Assembly: GCA_947175295.1 (NCBI GenBank)
Contig: CAMWMK010000005.1
Location: forward strand, 1 to 64,000
Source: an uncultured Porphyromonadaceae bacterium
GTDB taxonomy: Bacteria; Bacteroidota; Bacteroidia; Bacteroidales; Muribaculaceae
Direction of reading: 5' to 3'
Length of the DNA: 64,000 nt
How positions within the stretch are numbered: the stretch's first letter is position 1; the number at the start of each line of letters is the position of its first letter. The position numbers and the translations under genes are program-made. This document shows, in pieces, positions 56,686 through 64,000 of this stretch. The notes under the pieces are model-generated. The model did no database searches, was not told the origin of the DNA, and saw only the letters and a list, made by a program, of their open reading frames with translations.

Positions 56686-57704
56686 TTTTTCTCTTGATTC
56701 GGTATGTGTGTTCCGCCGCTGCGGCCGGATGTGGCCCCTATCCATACGGCGGAGAATATTCCAAGTATTATAAGCATCACGGTCTGTCCGCTCCATTGCA
56801 GTATGGAGAAGGCGGCTCCCTCCACGTCGGCCACTCCGTATACGGCGAGGCCGAACATTATCGCGATGTTCCAGGGTCCCAGTCCTCCGTTGCTCGGCAC
56901 GGCCATCCCGATGGAGGAGACTACGAACGCCACCAGGCATGGGAGGAGCCCGAAAGCCAGGGCGGGAGTGCAGAGCGCCCTCGTGAAGCTGAATGCGTAG
57001 AACGCTACGTAGAGCTGCACGAAATAGCATCCCCAGATGGCGATCGTCAGCAGCAGGAAGCGCCAGCGCCCGGGCATGGTGGCCGTCACTGCGAAGCCCC
57101 GCCATATCTCACCGGCCCATCTGCGCAGCCTGACTATGAGTGCCGTATCCCTGTATCTGCGCAGCAGGATGAGGGCCGCGCCTAAGGCTACGAGCGCGCC
57201 ACACCAGGCCGCCGGAGAGTAAAGCAGCTTCAGCAGTCCCTCTCCTACGGGATACTTGGCTATAAAGGCGGCGAGGGCCGGAGCCGCGAGCACGAATGTC
57301 AGCAGAATCAGGAAGAGCACCGTCAGGGAGTCTGCCATGCGGTCGGCCACCATCGAGCCCATTACCGACGTGAACTTCGCGTCGGAGCGTTTTGCCACGA
57401 ACGTGCATCTCCAGAGCTCACCGAGGCGCGGCAGCAGGAGATTGAGCGCGTAGCAGCCGAATACGGCGCAGGTCAGCTCCATCAGTGTCGTCCTCACCTT
57501 GAGGGCGTCGAGCTGTATGCGCCAGCGCATCGCCCTGAAGATATGGGAGAAGACGCTGATGCCCATTGCGGCCAGGATCCACCAGTAGTCCACTCCATGG
57601 CTGAGTATCTCCATGGTATGGTGGAAATCCACCTTCCGGAAGAGATACCATATCAGCAGGGCCGACAGCAGTACGGGCAATATGTATTGCAATGCTTTCT
57701 TCAT
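56682..57704 (-). CDS. YbhN/UPF0104-type flippase-like membrane protein
   Basis: 340 residues, about eight membrane helices, family of the lysylphosphatidylglycerol synthase TM domain (LPG_synthase_TM). Typical points are FRAMRWRIQLDALKV after TM2, LLLPRLGELWRCTF, ADRMADSLTVLFLIL and VPSNGGLGPWNIAIMFGLAV. There is no catalytic aminoacyl-transferase domain, so it is a lipid-flippase-like or glycolipid-associated protein. Confidence 0.85.
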   Translation of the reverse strand: MKKALQYILPVLLSALLIWYLFRKVDFHHTMEILSHGVDYWWILAAMGISVFSHIFRAMRWRIQLDALKVRTTLMELTCAVFGCYALNLLLPRLGELWRCTFVAKRSDAKFTSVMGSMVADRMADSLTVLFLILLTFVLAAPALAAFIAKYPVGEGLLKLLYSPAAWCGALVALGAALILLRRYRDTALIVRLRRWAGEIWRGFAVTATMPGRWRFLLLTIAIWGCYFVQLYVAFYAFSFTRALCTPALAFGLLPCLVAFVVSSIGMAVPSNGGLGPWNIAIMFGLAVYGVADVEGAAFSILQWSGQTVMLIILGIFSAVWIGATSGRSGGTHIPNQEKK

Positions 57705-57731
57705 TGGTGCGATGGCGTTGGGGATATGTTC

Positions 57732-59417
57732 TCAGGCCAGACCTGTCATGTCGCCGTAGATCTCGAAGGCGGCTCTGATGTCTTCTTCAGAGGGACACAT
57801 GTCCCATTCCGGATGTCCTGTTTCTCTGAGCAGGGTGAAATTGATGCGGTCGGGCGAAGCGTTCTTCTTGTCGTGGCGCATCAGTTCCATCAGCGCGTCG
57901 ATATCGGAGCATTTCACTCCGGCAGCGGGGAAATGCTGCTTGAGCATGGCCGCGTAGGGATAAAGGCGCGATGAGGGCAGGGAGGCCTCACGTCCCTCCT
58001 TGGCGATGGAGGAGATGATCATTTCCCAGAGGAGGCCGTGTGCCACGGCGATGCCGTGGGCGATGGGGCGTCCGTTGATGAGGGCGTGCGATTCCATGGC
58101 GTGCCCGGCCGTATGGCCGAAGTTGAGTATCTTGCGTTCCCCTTTTTCCTTCGGGTCGCGCGTCGTCACTTCGGTCTTTATCTCGATGCAACGCATGATC
58201 CAGGGGAGGAGCAGACGGGGCTCCTCCAGATAGCGGTCGGCGTCGAGGAGCGCTTCATACATCTCCGGGTCGGCGATGAGGGCTGTCTTTAGCATCTCCG
58301 CATATCCGGAGAGGAGTTCCTCGCGCGGCAGGGTGTCGAGGGTCCCGGGTATGATCACCACATCCTCGGGCATTGAGAACGCACCGATTTCGTTTTTCAG
58401 TCCGTCGAGGTTGATTCCGGTCTTGCCTCCGGTAGCGGCGTCTACCATTCCGAGCAGTGTAGTGGAGACATTGACGCATGGTATGCCGCGTTTGAATGTG
58501 GCGGCCGCGAATCCTCCGAGGTCGGTGACCATTCCTCCGCCGATGCAGAAGAGGGTGGAGCGGCGTGTGGCCCCATGGGTGGAGAGCATGCGCCATGCCT
58601 GCGTCAGCGACTCTATGTCCTTATGGTCGTCGCCGGCGGGAATGACGCATCGGGGGAGGGCTTTGAGATAGGGTATCTGCTCCGCGAGGCGGTCTACCAC
58701 GAGGGGAGAGGTGTTGGAGTCGGCGATTACGAACGGCGACTGCGCGTCGATCAGGTCTACGACGAGGGGAAGCACGTTGGCAAACTCTTCCATCGAAGGG
58801 AAGATGCCCCATGCCTTTTCCTCCTCAAACCTCTCCTTGGGAATCGGTCCGGTGCAGACCGCCATAGTGCGGATGCCTGCCGCCACTCCGGCGCGTACTC
58901 CGAGGGGGGCGTTTTCGATCACGATGGCCTCCTCCGGCTTCACTCCGGCCTTTGCGAGTCCGCGCAGGTATGGCTCGGGGTCGGGTTTCCCTTTCGTCAC
59001 GTCGTGGGCCGTCACCATCATTCCTTCTGCGAAGACTCCAGGGTAGTCTCTGCGGATATTGTCGATGAGCGAGGCCTGTCCGCTTCCTGTCACGAGCACG
59101 CAGCGTATGCCGCGGTCGCAGAGGGTGCGGAGCATCCTCGCGGCGCCCGGCATCGGGTCGTTGCCTCCTATGGTCTTGAATATTTTTGTCTTATAGTCGT
59201 AGAGTGCGGTGCGCTTCTCCGGATCGCAGGGATGTCCGAATTCGCGCTGCCATATGAGGTCGATCGTAGCCGCTCCGGTCATCCCCTCGTATAGGTAGAA
59301 TTCTTCGCGGCTGCAATTGATGCCGTTTTCCTCCATCATCTGTCGCCAGGCGAGGGTGTGGTATTTCATGGAGTCGTATAAGACTCCGTCCATGTCAATC
59401 AAAGCAGCTTTAATCAT
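57732..59417 (-). CDS. aroB: HAD-superfamily phosphatase fused to 3-dehydroquinate synthase
   Basis: 561 residues, two complete enzymes. Residues 1 to about 215: HAD hydrolase of the beta-phosphoglucomutase subgroup with nucleophile DMDGVLYDS (Asp8, Asp10), VTGSGQ (motif II) and GKPDPEPYL/VIENAPLGVRAG (motifs III-IV). Residues about 220-561: DHQ synthase with GGGMVTDLGGFAAATFKRG, TTLLGMVDAATGGKTGIN and metal-ligand regions (ILNFGHTAGHAME, AHGIAVAHG). AroB makes 3-dehydroquinate from DAHP, step two of the shikimate pathway. Standard AroB is about 350 residues, so the extra domain is a real fusion without a break. A TAATTTTG element lies only 4 bases before the ATG. Confidence 0.92.
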   Translation of the reverse strand: MIKAALIDMDGVLYDSMKYHTLAWRQMMEENGINCSREEFYLYEGMTGAATIDLIWQREFGHPCDPEKRTALYDYKTKIFKTIGGNDPMPGAARMLRTLCDRGIRCVLVTGSGQASLIDNIRRDYPGVFAEGMMVTAHDVTKGKPDPEPYLRGLAKAGVKPEEAIVIENAPLGVRAGVAAGIRTMAVCTGPIPKERFEEEKAWGIFPSMEEFANVLPLVVDLIDAQSPFVIADSNTSPLVVDRLAEQIPYLKALPRCVIPAGDDHKDIESLTQAWRMLSTHGATRRSTLFCIGGGMVTDLGGFAAATFKRGIPCVNVSTTLLGMVDAATGGKTGINLDGLKNEIGAFSMPEDVVIIPGTLDTLPREELLSGYAEMLKTALIADPEMYEALLDADRYLEEPRLLLPWIMRCIEIKTEVTTRDPKEKGERKILNFGHTAGHAMESHALINGRPIAHGIAVAHGLLWEMIISSIAKEGREASLPSSRLYPYAAMLKQHFPAAGVKCSDIDALMELMRHDKKNASPDRINFTLLRETGHPEWDMCPSEEDIRAAFEIYGDMTGLA

Positions 59418-59421
59418 AGTG

Positions 59422-59429
59422 CAAAATTA
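59422..59429 (-). promoter_or_regulatory. -7 element immediately before the HAD-AroB start
   Basis: TAATTTTG on the minus strand, four bases from the ATG; predicts a leaderless or near-leaderless mRNA. No -33 TTG at standard spacing. Confidence 0.5.
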
Positions 59430-59485
59430 GTAAATTTCGCTTGATTATCCGCTTTTTTTACAAAATTTTTCACGTATATGCTCTT

Positions 59486-60061
59486 TCAGGGGGCAGGTAT
59501 GTGGCGGAAGGAGCGGAGTCCTCCCTTCTTGGCTCCCTCATAGGCGGGTATGTGCTCGCCTCCCCGCACTATGTCTTTGGCGTAGATGGGATGGCCAATG
59601 CCTATGATGTGTAGCGTCAGTGTGTCGCCTTCCTGCAGCTTGATGTTTTTCGACATCTCGATGCGGAAGCGGCGGGGAGCGATGCATAGCATCAGGCACT
59701 CCTTGCCGTCGTTCCAGCAGAGGGCGAGGCGGTCGCCTACGTCTACCCGGTCGGTGTCGATGAGCGACTCCTTCAGGAATCCGGAATCGTCGGTCGTGTC
59801 TTGCGAAAGGCTCAGCAGATAGGTCTTGTAGTCGGCAAACCCGTTGAATTTCGCCAGATTGTTGAGTGTGGTGTTGGTGGGCTTCCCTGAATAGTATACA
59901 TATCCCCAGAGTCGTTTGAGCGAAGACTGGCTGATTGATTTTCCTGTGGCCATCTGTATCTTCAGCGAAGCGTCGTTGAATTCGGATGGGGTGGAGGGTA
60001 CGAATCCGAGATTCTCGTTTGTCAGGGCTATGAGCGAGCTTAGTGCGGATGTAGGTTCCAT
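59486..60061 (-). CDS. Conserved hypothetical protein with HTH-like N-terminus
   Basis: 191 residues. The first ~90 (DASLKIQMATGKSISQSSLK, RLWGYVYYSGKPTNTTLNNL, AKFNGFADYKTYL) have the shape of a small DNA- or protein-binding helical domain seen in Bacteroidota kinase-linked proteins. The remainder is a small beta domain (GDRLALCWNDGKECLMLCIA, QEGDTLTLHIIGIGHPIYA). It follows the kinase gene by 19 bp, so it may be its substrate or regulator (inference). Confidence 0.7.
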   Translation of the reverse strand: MEPTSALSSLIALTNENLGFVPSTPSEFNDASLKIQMATGKSISQSSLKRLWGYVYYSGKPTNTTLNNLAKFNGFADYKTYLLSLSQDTTDDSGFLKESLIDTDRVDVGDRLALCWNDGKECLMLCIAPRRFRIEMSKNIKLQEGDTLTLHIIGIGHPIYAKDIVRGGEHIPAYEGAKKGGLRSFRHIPAP

Positions 60062-60080
60062 GGCTGGGAGTCGGTTTTGT

Positions 60081-61022
60081 TTATCGGGTGATGTAATGAT
60101 ATGCTATGAATGAGGCGAGCGCTGTGCTGACGGCTGTCAGCAGGTAGGTCAGCCAGGAGGAGGAAATGATCCGGTCGAGGCTCATGGCCGTTGAGGAGGG
60201 AAACCGTCCGTCGCGGAGCATCGCCAGTCCTTCTGCGCGGCGGTCCGGATCGGCGTGCGTGCATAGGCTGGCCGCTTTCATGAGTCCGGGGTCGGAGGAG
60301 CGCTCGGCTATTTCCCCGGCGATAACTCCGAGCGAGTAGATGTCGGAGGCTGGAGAGGCGGAGGCGTCGGGCTCGCGCAGTTCGGGAGCGATGTACTTTC
60401 CGGAGCCTGCGGGGTTCTTGAATATTATGAAGTTGTCGTTGTCGGAGAGGTTGAAGTCGATGAGCTTTACCGTCGCTCCCTGATGGGTGATGAGCACGTT
60501 GGAGGGTTTGAGGTCGCGGTGGAGTGTCTGCTTGCCGTGGAGATAGGAGAGGCCTTCCGCTAAGTCCATGCATATCTCGCGTCCGCGCTGGCGCGAGATC
60601 GACTCCGACCGCAGCAGGGAGTCGAGGCTTCTGCCGTCGATGTATTCAAGCACTATCACCTGCCCGAGCCCTTCCGCGTTCTCAAGGCTGAGTGTGCGTC
60701 TTACGCCGGGATGGTCGAGGGAGAATCCGATTTCAAACTCCTTTGCCAGAGCCAGCCGGAAGAGCGGATCGTCGAGATATTCCCCTTTGAGGCCTTTGAG
60801 CACGAAGCGCTTGCCGTAGCGTGTGGCTGTGAAGAGCTGTGTGGGGCCGTTTTTTGAGCGGTAGAGTGGCTTTATGTTGGAGAATGCGCTTGAGAATATG
60901 CTTCCGAGGTCGATTACGGCCTCCATTCCTTCGGCTGTCAGGAATGCGGAGTCATCCTCTGATGCCGTAGGGTCGTCAGGGATGTCGTGGCGTTTTGGTG
61001 TGTGGATGTCCGGATGCTTCAT
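60081..61022 (-). CDS. Hanks-type Ser/Thr protein kinase, tail-anchored, with DFN instead of DFG
   Basis: About 313 residues from the ATG at 61022. Lys76 (RFVLKGL), HRDLKPSN (Asp170, Lys172, Asn175), APE (YIAPELREP) and late Asp/Arg are conserved. The metal-binding motif reads DFN (IDFNLSD, Asp189) instead of DFG, and the glycine-rich loop is poor (YRSKNGPTQLFTAT). Activity is therefore plausible but not certain. A C-terminal membrane helix (WLTYLLTAVSTALASFIAYHY) anchors it with the kinase in the cytoplasm. The start overlaps the BspA-like gene stop by 4 bp. Confidence 0.85.
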   Translation of the reverse strand: MKHPDIHTPKRHDIPDDPTASEDDSAFLTAEGMEAVIDLGSIFSSAFSNIKPLYRSKNGPTQLFTATRYGKRFVLKGLKGEYLDDPLFRLALAKEFEIGFSLDHPGVRRTLSLENAEGLGQVIVLEYIDGRSLDSLLRSESISRQRGREICMDLAEGLSYLHGKQTLHRDLKPSNVLITHQGATVKLIDFNLSDNDNFIIFKNPAGSGKYIAPELREPDASASPASDIYSLGVIAGEIAERSSDPGLMKAASLCTHADPDRRAEGLAMLRDGRFPSSTAMSLDRIISSSWLTYLLTAVSTALASFIAYHYITR

Positions 61023-62656
61023 GGTTGAAATTCCTCGATTTTCTTGAATGTGCCCCATAGCCTGTGGTTGCGGTAGAGTTGTCGCGATCCGGCGGGGACA
61101 TGGAGCGTACACTCGTCGGCAAGCGTCTTCATTCGGTTGGTGAATGCTTCCTGAGAGGCATACGGAGGGAAGTCCGCGCCGACGAAGAGGTCGGAGAGGC
61201 AGGTGCCGTCGAAAGCGTAGTCGCCTACATATTCAGTGCCTTTGCCGAGGCTTATGGTGGCAAGGGTGGAGCAGTTCTGAAACATTCCTTCCGAAATGTT
61301 GGCTATATTGTCGGGGAGCCGTATTTCCGTAAGGGCTGATCCGGCGAATGCCCCGCGGCTTATGGATTTCACAGCAGGGGGAATGATTAGCGTTGTGATC
61401 GATGTCCCTGCGAAGGCGCCTTCCTTTATTGCGGTTATGCTTGGCGGAAAACGGTATTCTCCTGTCTTGCCGTATGGAAACCAAAGTATGTCGGAAGCGT
61501 CTGCGTTGAGCAGTACTCCCTGGTCGGAGCTGAAATGGGTATTGGCTTCCGACACTTCGATGGCTTTGAGCGCGGTGCATCCGGCGGAGGGGAGCAGGGC
61601 CTCCACCCGGGCCGGGATTGTCAGTATCTCCAGTGAGGCGCACCGGGCGAATGCGTCGCGCTCCATGGCGATGGCCGTCGCCGGAAGCAGCGCATGCCGC
61701 AAGGCGGCGCAGTCGGACAATAGCCCGGTAGATAGGCGGTCGGGTATCGTGAACCGCTGGCCGTCGTAGGAGCCTCCTCCTTCCACTATGCTTACGTCGG
61801 TGAGGTCGATATCCGATATGCGGAGACGGATGTCGCTTTCTCCGGGTGCTCCGAGCATGGAGCGCAGAGTGCGGAAATCATCGCCGTCCATCGGTCCGGC
61901 TATCGTCAGAGTCTCGAGGTCTCCGGGGTCGGAAGCGGCGAAGAGCGACGCGAGCATTCCGGGTTCGGTGAGGACTACGGATTCCGAGGTGGTGTATTCC
62001 AATGCTTTGCCACGGACCTCACCCTGCGAATTTGAGGCGAAGGGCGTGATGGTGTAGGTGGAGGCGGGAGTCAGTCCGGTGATGCTCAGCCGGAAGTGGT
62101 CGGGTAGTGGATTGAGTGGGGCGGCGTAGATGCGCCGGCCCTCTGAGCTTCCTGATTCCTTAACTTCGCATCCGGCCTCGGTGATGGGTTCGCCGCCGTC
62201 GTCAATTATGCTGAAGCTCACCATTATGCCGAGCGGTCCGGCGGAGAGGGGCGTGATTTCAGACACTTGCGGCGGATTGTTGGGGATTGTAGTGAAGGTT
62301 ATGGCGTCCGACTTCAGTGTGGCGGTGGCTGTGCCTGCCTGGAGATGGCAGGTATAGCTTGTCCCCGGTGCGAGGTCGGTTAGATGGAACTCGAATGCCG
62401 TGGCCGACGGATCGGCGTCTATCGTGAGTCCGCCGGTGGATTCCGGGCCATTGCAGTGGAGTGTCACGTAGCTGAGTGCATGCCCTCCGTGGCTGTCGAT
62501 GGCGGCTGTCACGATGGCCTCGGTGCGTGATATGTCGGTCGCCTCGTGTATTATGATCGTAGGCTCCGGATTGTCGGGTCGTGAATGATCCGAGCAGGCT
62601 GCGGCGCATGCCAGGAGCAGCAGTAGGCCTATGAGGGGAAATATGCGGTGATTCAT
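61019..62656 (-). CDS. BspA-like leucine-rich-repeat lipoprotein with FN3-like domains
   Basis: About 545 residues from the ATG at 62656 (MNHRIFPLIGLLLLLACAAACSD); lipid Cys about 21. Two fibronectin-III-like domains (about 30-230: EATDISRTEAIVTAAIDSHG, PPQVSEITPLSAGPLGIMV), then BspA-type LRR_5 repeats (LSTGLLSDCAALRHALLPAT, EGAFAGTSITTLIIPPAVKS, GMFQNCSTLATISLGKGTEY). Surface protein; BspA relatives bind host or bacterial partners. Coupled to the kinase gene by an ATGA overlap. Confidence 0.85.
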   Translation of the reverse strand: MNHRIFPLIGLLLLLACAAACSDHSRPDNPEPTIIIHEATDISRTEAIVTAAIDSHGGHALSYVTLHCNGPESTGGLTIDADPSATAFEFHLTDLAPGTSYTCHLQAGTATATLKSDAITFTTIPNNPPQVSEITPLSAGPLGIMVSFSIIDDGGEPITEAGCEVKESGSSEGRRIYAAPLNPLPDHFRLSITGLTPASTYTITPFASNSQGEVRGKALEYTTSESVVLTEPGMLASLFAASDPGDLETLTIAGPMDGDDFRTLRSMLGAPGESDIRLRISDIDLTDVSIVEGGGSYDGQRFTIPDRLSTGLLSDCAALRHALLPATAIAMERDAFARCASLEILTIPARVEALLPSAGCTALKAIEVSEANTHFSSDQGVLLNADASDILWFPYGKTGEYRFPPSITAIKEGAFAGTSITTLIIPPAVKSISRGAFAGSALTEIRLPDNIANISEGMFQNCSTLATISLGKGTEYVGDYAFDGTCLSDLFVGADFPPYASQEAFTNRMKTLADECTLHVPAGSRQLYRNHRLWGTFKKIEEFQP

Positions 62657-63675
62657 TGCTGTCTGTTTATGGAGAAAGGTGATTCGAGTCCTTTTCCGAA
62701 GCGGAATCCGACTCCTATGGAGCCGAACCATTCGGTGGCTCGGAGGGTGATGACCGATGCGGAGAAGACGAGGCGTTTCCAGCGGAACTGAGTGCCTATC
62801 TCCGCGGTTATGCCCTTGCGGCTGAAATATGAGTTTCTGACATAGCATCCTCCTTCGGATGGCGCGAGCTCCCAGTCAAGACGGGTATCGCCGTAGCCGA
62901 TTCCTTCGAAGATGGTCCATTTGTCGTTGAGCCGGTGTATGGGTCCGCCCGAGATCATGAATACTTTTTTTCTTGTAGCGCCGGAATAGAATCTTTCCTG
63001 CCCGTCGATGAGTCCGTAGCGGTCGCAAGTGGCTATAGGGTCGTCGGTAGGAGTAGGATGCAGGGAAATGCGGATGAATCCGCCGTGCCGCTTCATGAGC
63101 GCAAGAGTCAGGGATGCGAACGAATAGGGTGCGCGTCCTCCGGCTCCTATGCCTGCCATGATGTCGAATTCCAACGGTATCCTCGGTTTTGCCGGACGCA
63201 CGATGAGTGTGTCGACGCGTGTCACTACGAGGGTGTCGCGGATGGTGACGGCTGTGGGTTCGCCATACGGAATGCCCGGAGCTACAGCCTGCGGATACCG
63301 CAGGGTCAGTTCGTAGGTCTTATGGCTTTCGAGGCGCCCTGGAAACTCATAGTCGCGCAGCACTCCCCATTCGGCGTGCTTGAGGGTGATCTTGCGCGAG
63401 CCGTGAGGAAGGAAGAGCCATATCTCGCCCGTCTTGTCTTCACGCTTCACGATGCCGAGGGGAGTGGAGAAGGCGAAATCGGCCGGAGCCACCACCTTCA
63501 GCAGAGCGCAGTCCTCGTCGTTGAGGTCGCGCACGGGATTGATGAATGCCGTGACATCGTTCGGGAGGTCGCGGAAAGATGCGACCGAGAATTCCTGCGC
63601 CGATGCCGGGGCGGAAATCAAGGCCGTCATAAGGATCATGATCGGCAGCATGATGTATGTCAGAGGCGTCTTCAT
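62653..63675 (-). CDS. Conserved secreted protein, probable outer-membrane associated
   Basis: 340 residues, signal MKTPLTYIMLPIMILMTALI (cleavage after ASA). The N-terminal ~160 residues (FRDLPNDVTAFINPVRDLND, EDCALLKVVAPADFAFSTP, GEIWLFLPHGSRKITLKHAE) match a conserved beta-sandwich domain frequent in Bacteroidota kinase-associated loci. The C-terminal half shows barrel-like strands (FDIMAGIGAGGRAPYSFASL, FGSIGVGFRFGKGLE). Stop overlaps the next ATG by 4 bp. Confidence 0.75.
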   Translation of the reverse strand: MKTPLTYIMLPIMILMTALISAPASAQEFSVASFRDLPNDVTAFINPVRDLNDEDCALLKVVAPADFAFSTPLGIVKREDKTGEIWLFLPHGSRKITLKHAEWGVLRDYEFPGRLESHKTYELTLRYPQAVAPGIPYGEPTAVTIRDTLVVTRVDTLIVRPAKPRIPLEFDIMAGIGAGGRAPYSFASLTLALMKRHGGFIRISLHPTPTDDPIATCDRYGLIDGQERFYSGATRKKVFMISGGPIHRLNDKWTIFEGIGYGDTRLDWELAPSEGGCYVRNSYFSRKGITAEIGTQFRWKRLVFSASVITLRATEWFGSIGVGFRFGKGLESPFSINRQQ

Positions 63676-63702
63676 CGTGGCGGGGTCATGCGGTTGAAGG
63701 GT

Positions 63703-64000
63703 TTATTCGAGGTTGAAGTCACTCATGTCGATGATGTCGTCTTCTCCGGAGAGGGAATTGGCGGGTTGCCACGTGCGCACGTGGATGAGCGGCATTGACG
63801 GATTGCGGAAGTCCCAGAGTAGGAAGAGCCAGCCGTCGTCGGCGTAGCCGCCGCATGAATACTGCTGGCGAAGCGTGACTCCGTAGATGCCCTCCATGGT
63901 GGGATGGCGCATGATGCGGAATCCGGAGAAGTTCAGGTCGATCTCCTTGCCTGAGTCGAATATCTTAGCCAGACGCTCCAGGTATTCGCGCTTGGAGCGT
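63703..64000 (-). CDS. Conserved hypothetical protein, C-terminal end (partial)
   Basis: The frame is open to the right window edge and its true start is outside; the ORF-track methionine (63912) is internal. Visible: SKREYLERLAKIFDSGKEID, LNFSGFRIMRHPTMEGIYGV, TLRQQYSCGGYADDGWLFLL, ending DDIIDMSDFNLE. The 'GIYGVTL.Q.Y....Y.DDGYLFLLWDF....P.IHVRTWQP' pattern is a conserved C-terminal domain found next to the above secreted protein in Bacteroidota. Probably the first or second gene of the kinase cluster. Confidence 0.75.
   Translation of the reverse strand, partial: RSKREYLERLAKIFDSGKEIDLNFSGFRIMRHPTMEGIYGVTLRQQYSCGGYADDGWLFLLWDFRNPSMPLIHVRTWQPANSLSGEDDIIDMSDFNLE

Overview
The window looks like a chromosome segment of a gut Bacteroidales bacterium, most likely of the Muribaculaceae type (inference). 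The signs are fimbrillin/DUF3575/DUF5119 pilus genes, GH92 and GH43 glycosidases, a glutamate decarboxylase island, many LxxxC lipoproteins, a TonB receptor, Bacteroidota-type promoters (TTG, about 20 bp, TAnnTTTG) and a tRNA gene without an encoded CCA. No rRNA, CRISPR array or intact insertion sequence was found.

Layout. 1-4 kb: two short-chain dehydrogenases (one cut by the window edge), a small membrane protein, and a secreted esterase-GH43 fusion. 4.0-6.1 kb: a patch of decay and insertion, with an orphan XRE antitoxin, a thioredoxin-like lipoprotein whose 3' end is interrupted, and a HepT/MntA toxin-antitoxin pair bounded by a 39-bp direct repeat made of that thioredoxin gene's own sequence. 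6.1-14.2 kb: a fimbrial operon on the minus strand, divergent from a membrane-bound TPR/HTH regulator that is split in two by a C10 homopolymer and would be read in frame with 11 (or 8) C, which looks like a phase switch. 14.2-21 kb: an acid-resistance island (glutamate decarboxylase, glutaminase, glutamate/GABA antiporter, MFS carrier, porin).

21-37 kb is AT-rich accessory DNA. It opens with a decayed DUF3791/DUF3990 module and clusters of a two-part palindromic intergenic repeat. Then comes the most unusual locus, a tight nine-gene operon (22.76-34.10 kb): a vWA lipoprotein, a small membrane protein, a tubulin/FtsZ-like GTPase, a 1129-aa protein with a C-terminal actin/Hsp70-type ATPase, a coiled-coil lipoprotein-like protein, a MotA/ZorA-like and a MotB/ZorB-like pair, a trypsin-like lipoprotein, and a final lipoprotein with a frameshift. 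A canonical promoter and about 420 nt of strongly structured leader precede it. I infer an envelope-spanning, ion-motive-force-driven machine coupled to cytoskeletal NTPases, possibly for conflict/defence or membrane remodelling; it is not canonical Zorya because ZorC/ZorD/ZorE are absent. An orphan HigA-like antitoxin and an AlbA_2 (Schlafen-type) protein follow.

37-64 kb returns to GC-richer core-like DNA: a GH92 mannosidase, an AsmA-like protein, a second toxin-antitoxin pair, a small set with a QueD-like protein, a thioredoxin, a C39-like/VKOR fusion and a 39-aa peptide, tRNA-Arg(TCT), tandem FKBP isomerases running into a calycin-like lipoprotein, TonB receptor, TonB-C protein and subtilase, and finally a long minus-strand series (Big_5 lipoprotein, acidic membrane protein, YbhN-like flippase, HAD-AroB fusion, a small hypothetical, Ser/Thr kinase, BspA-like lipoprotein, two conserved secreted/hypothetical proteins).
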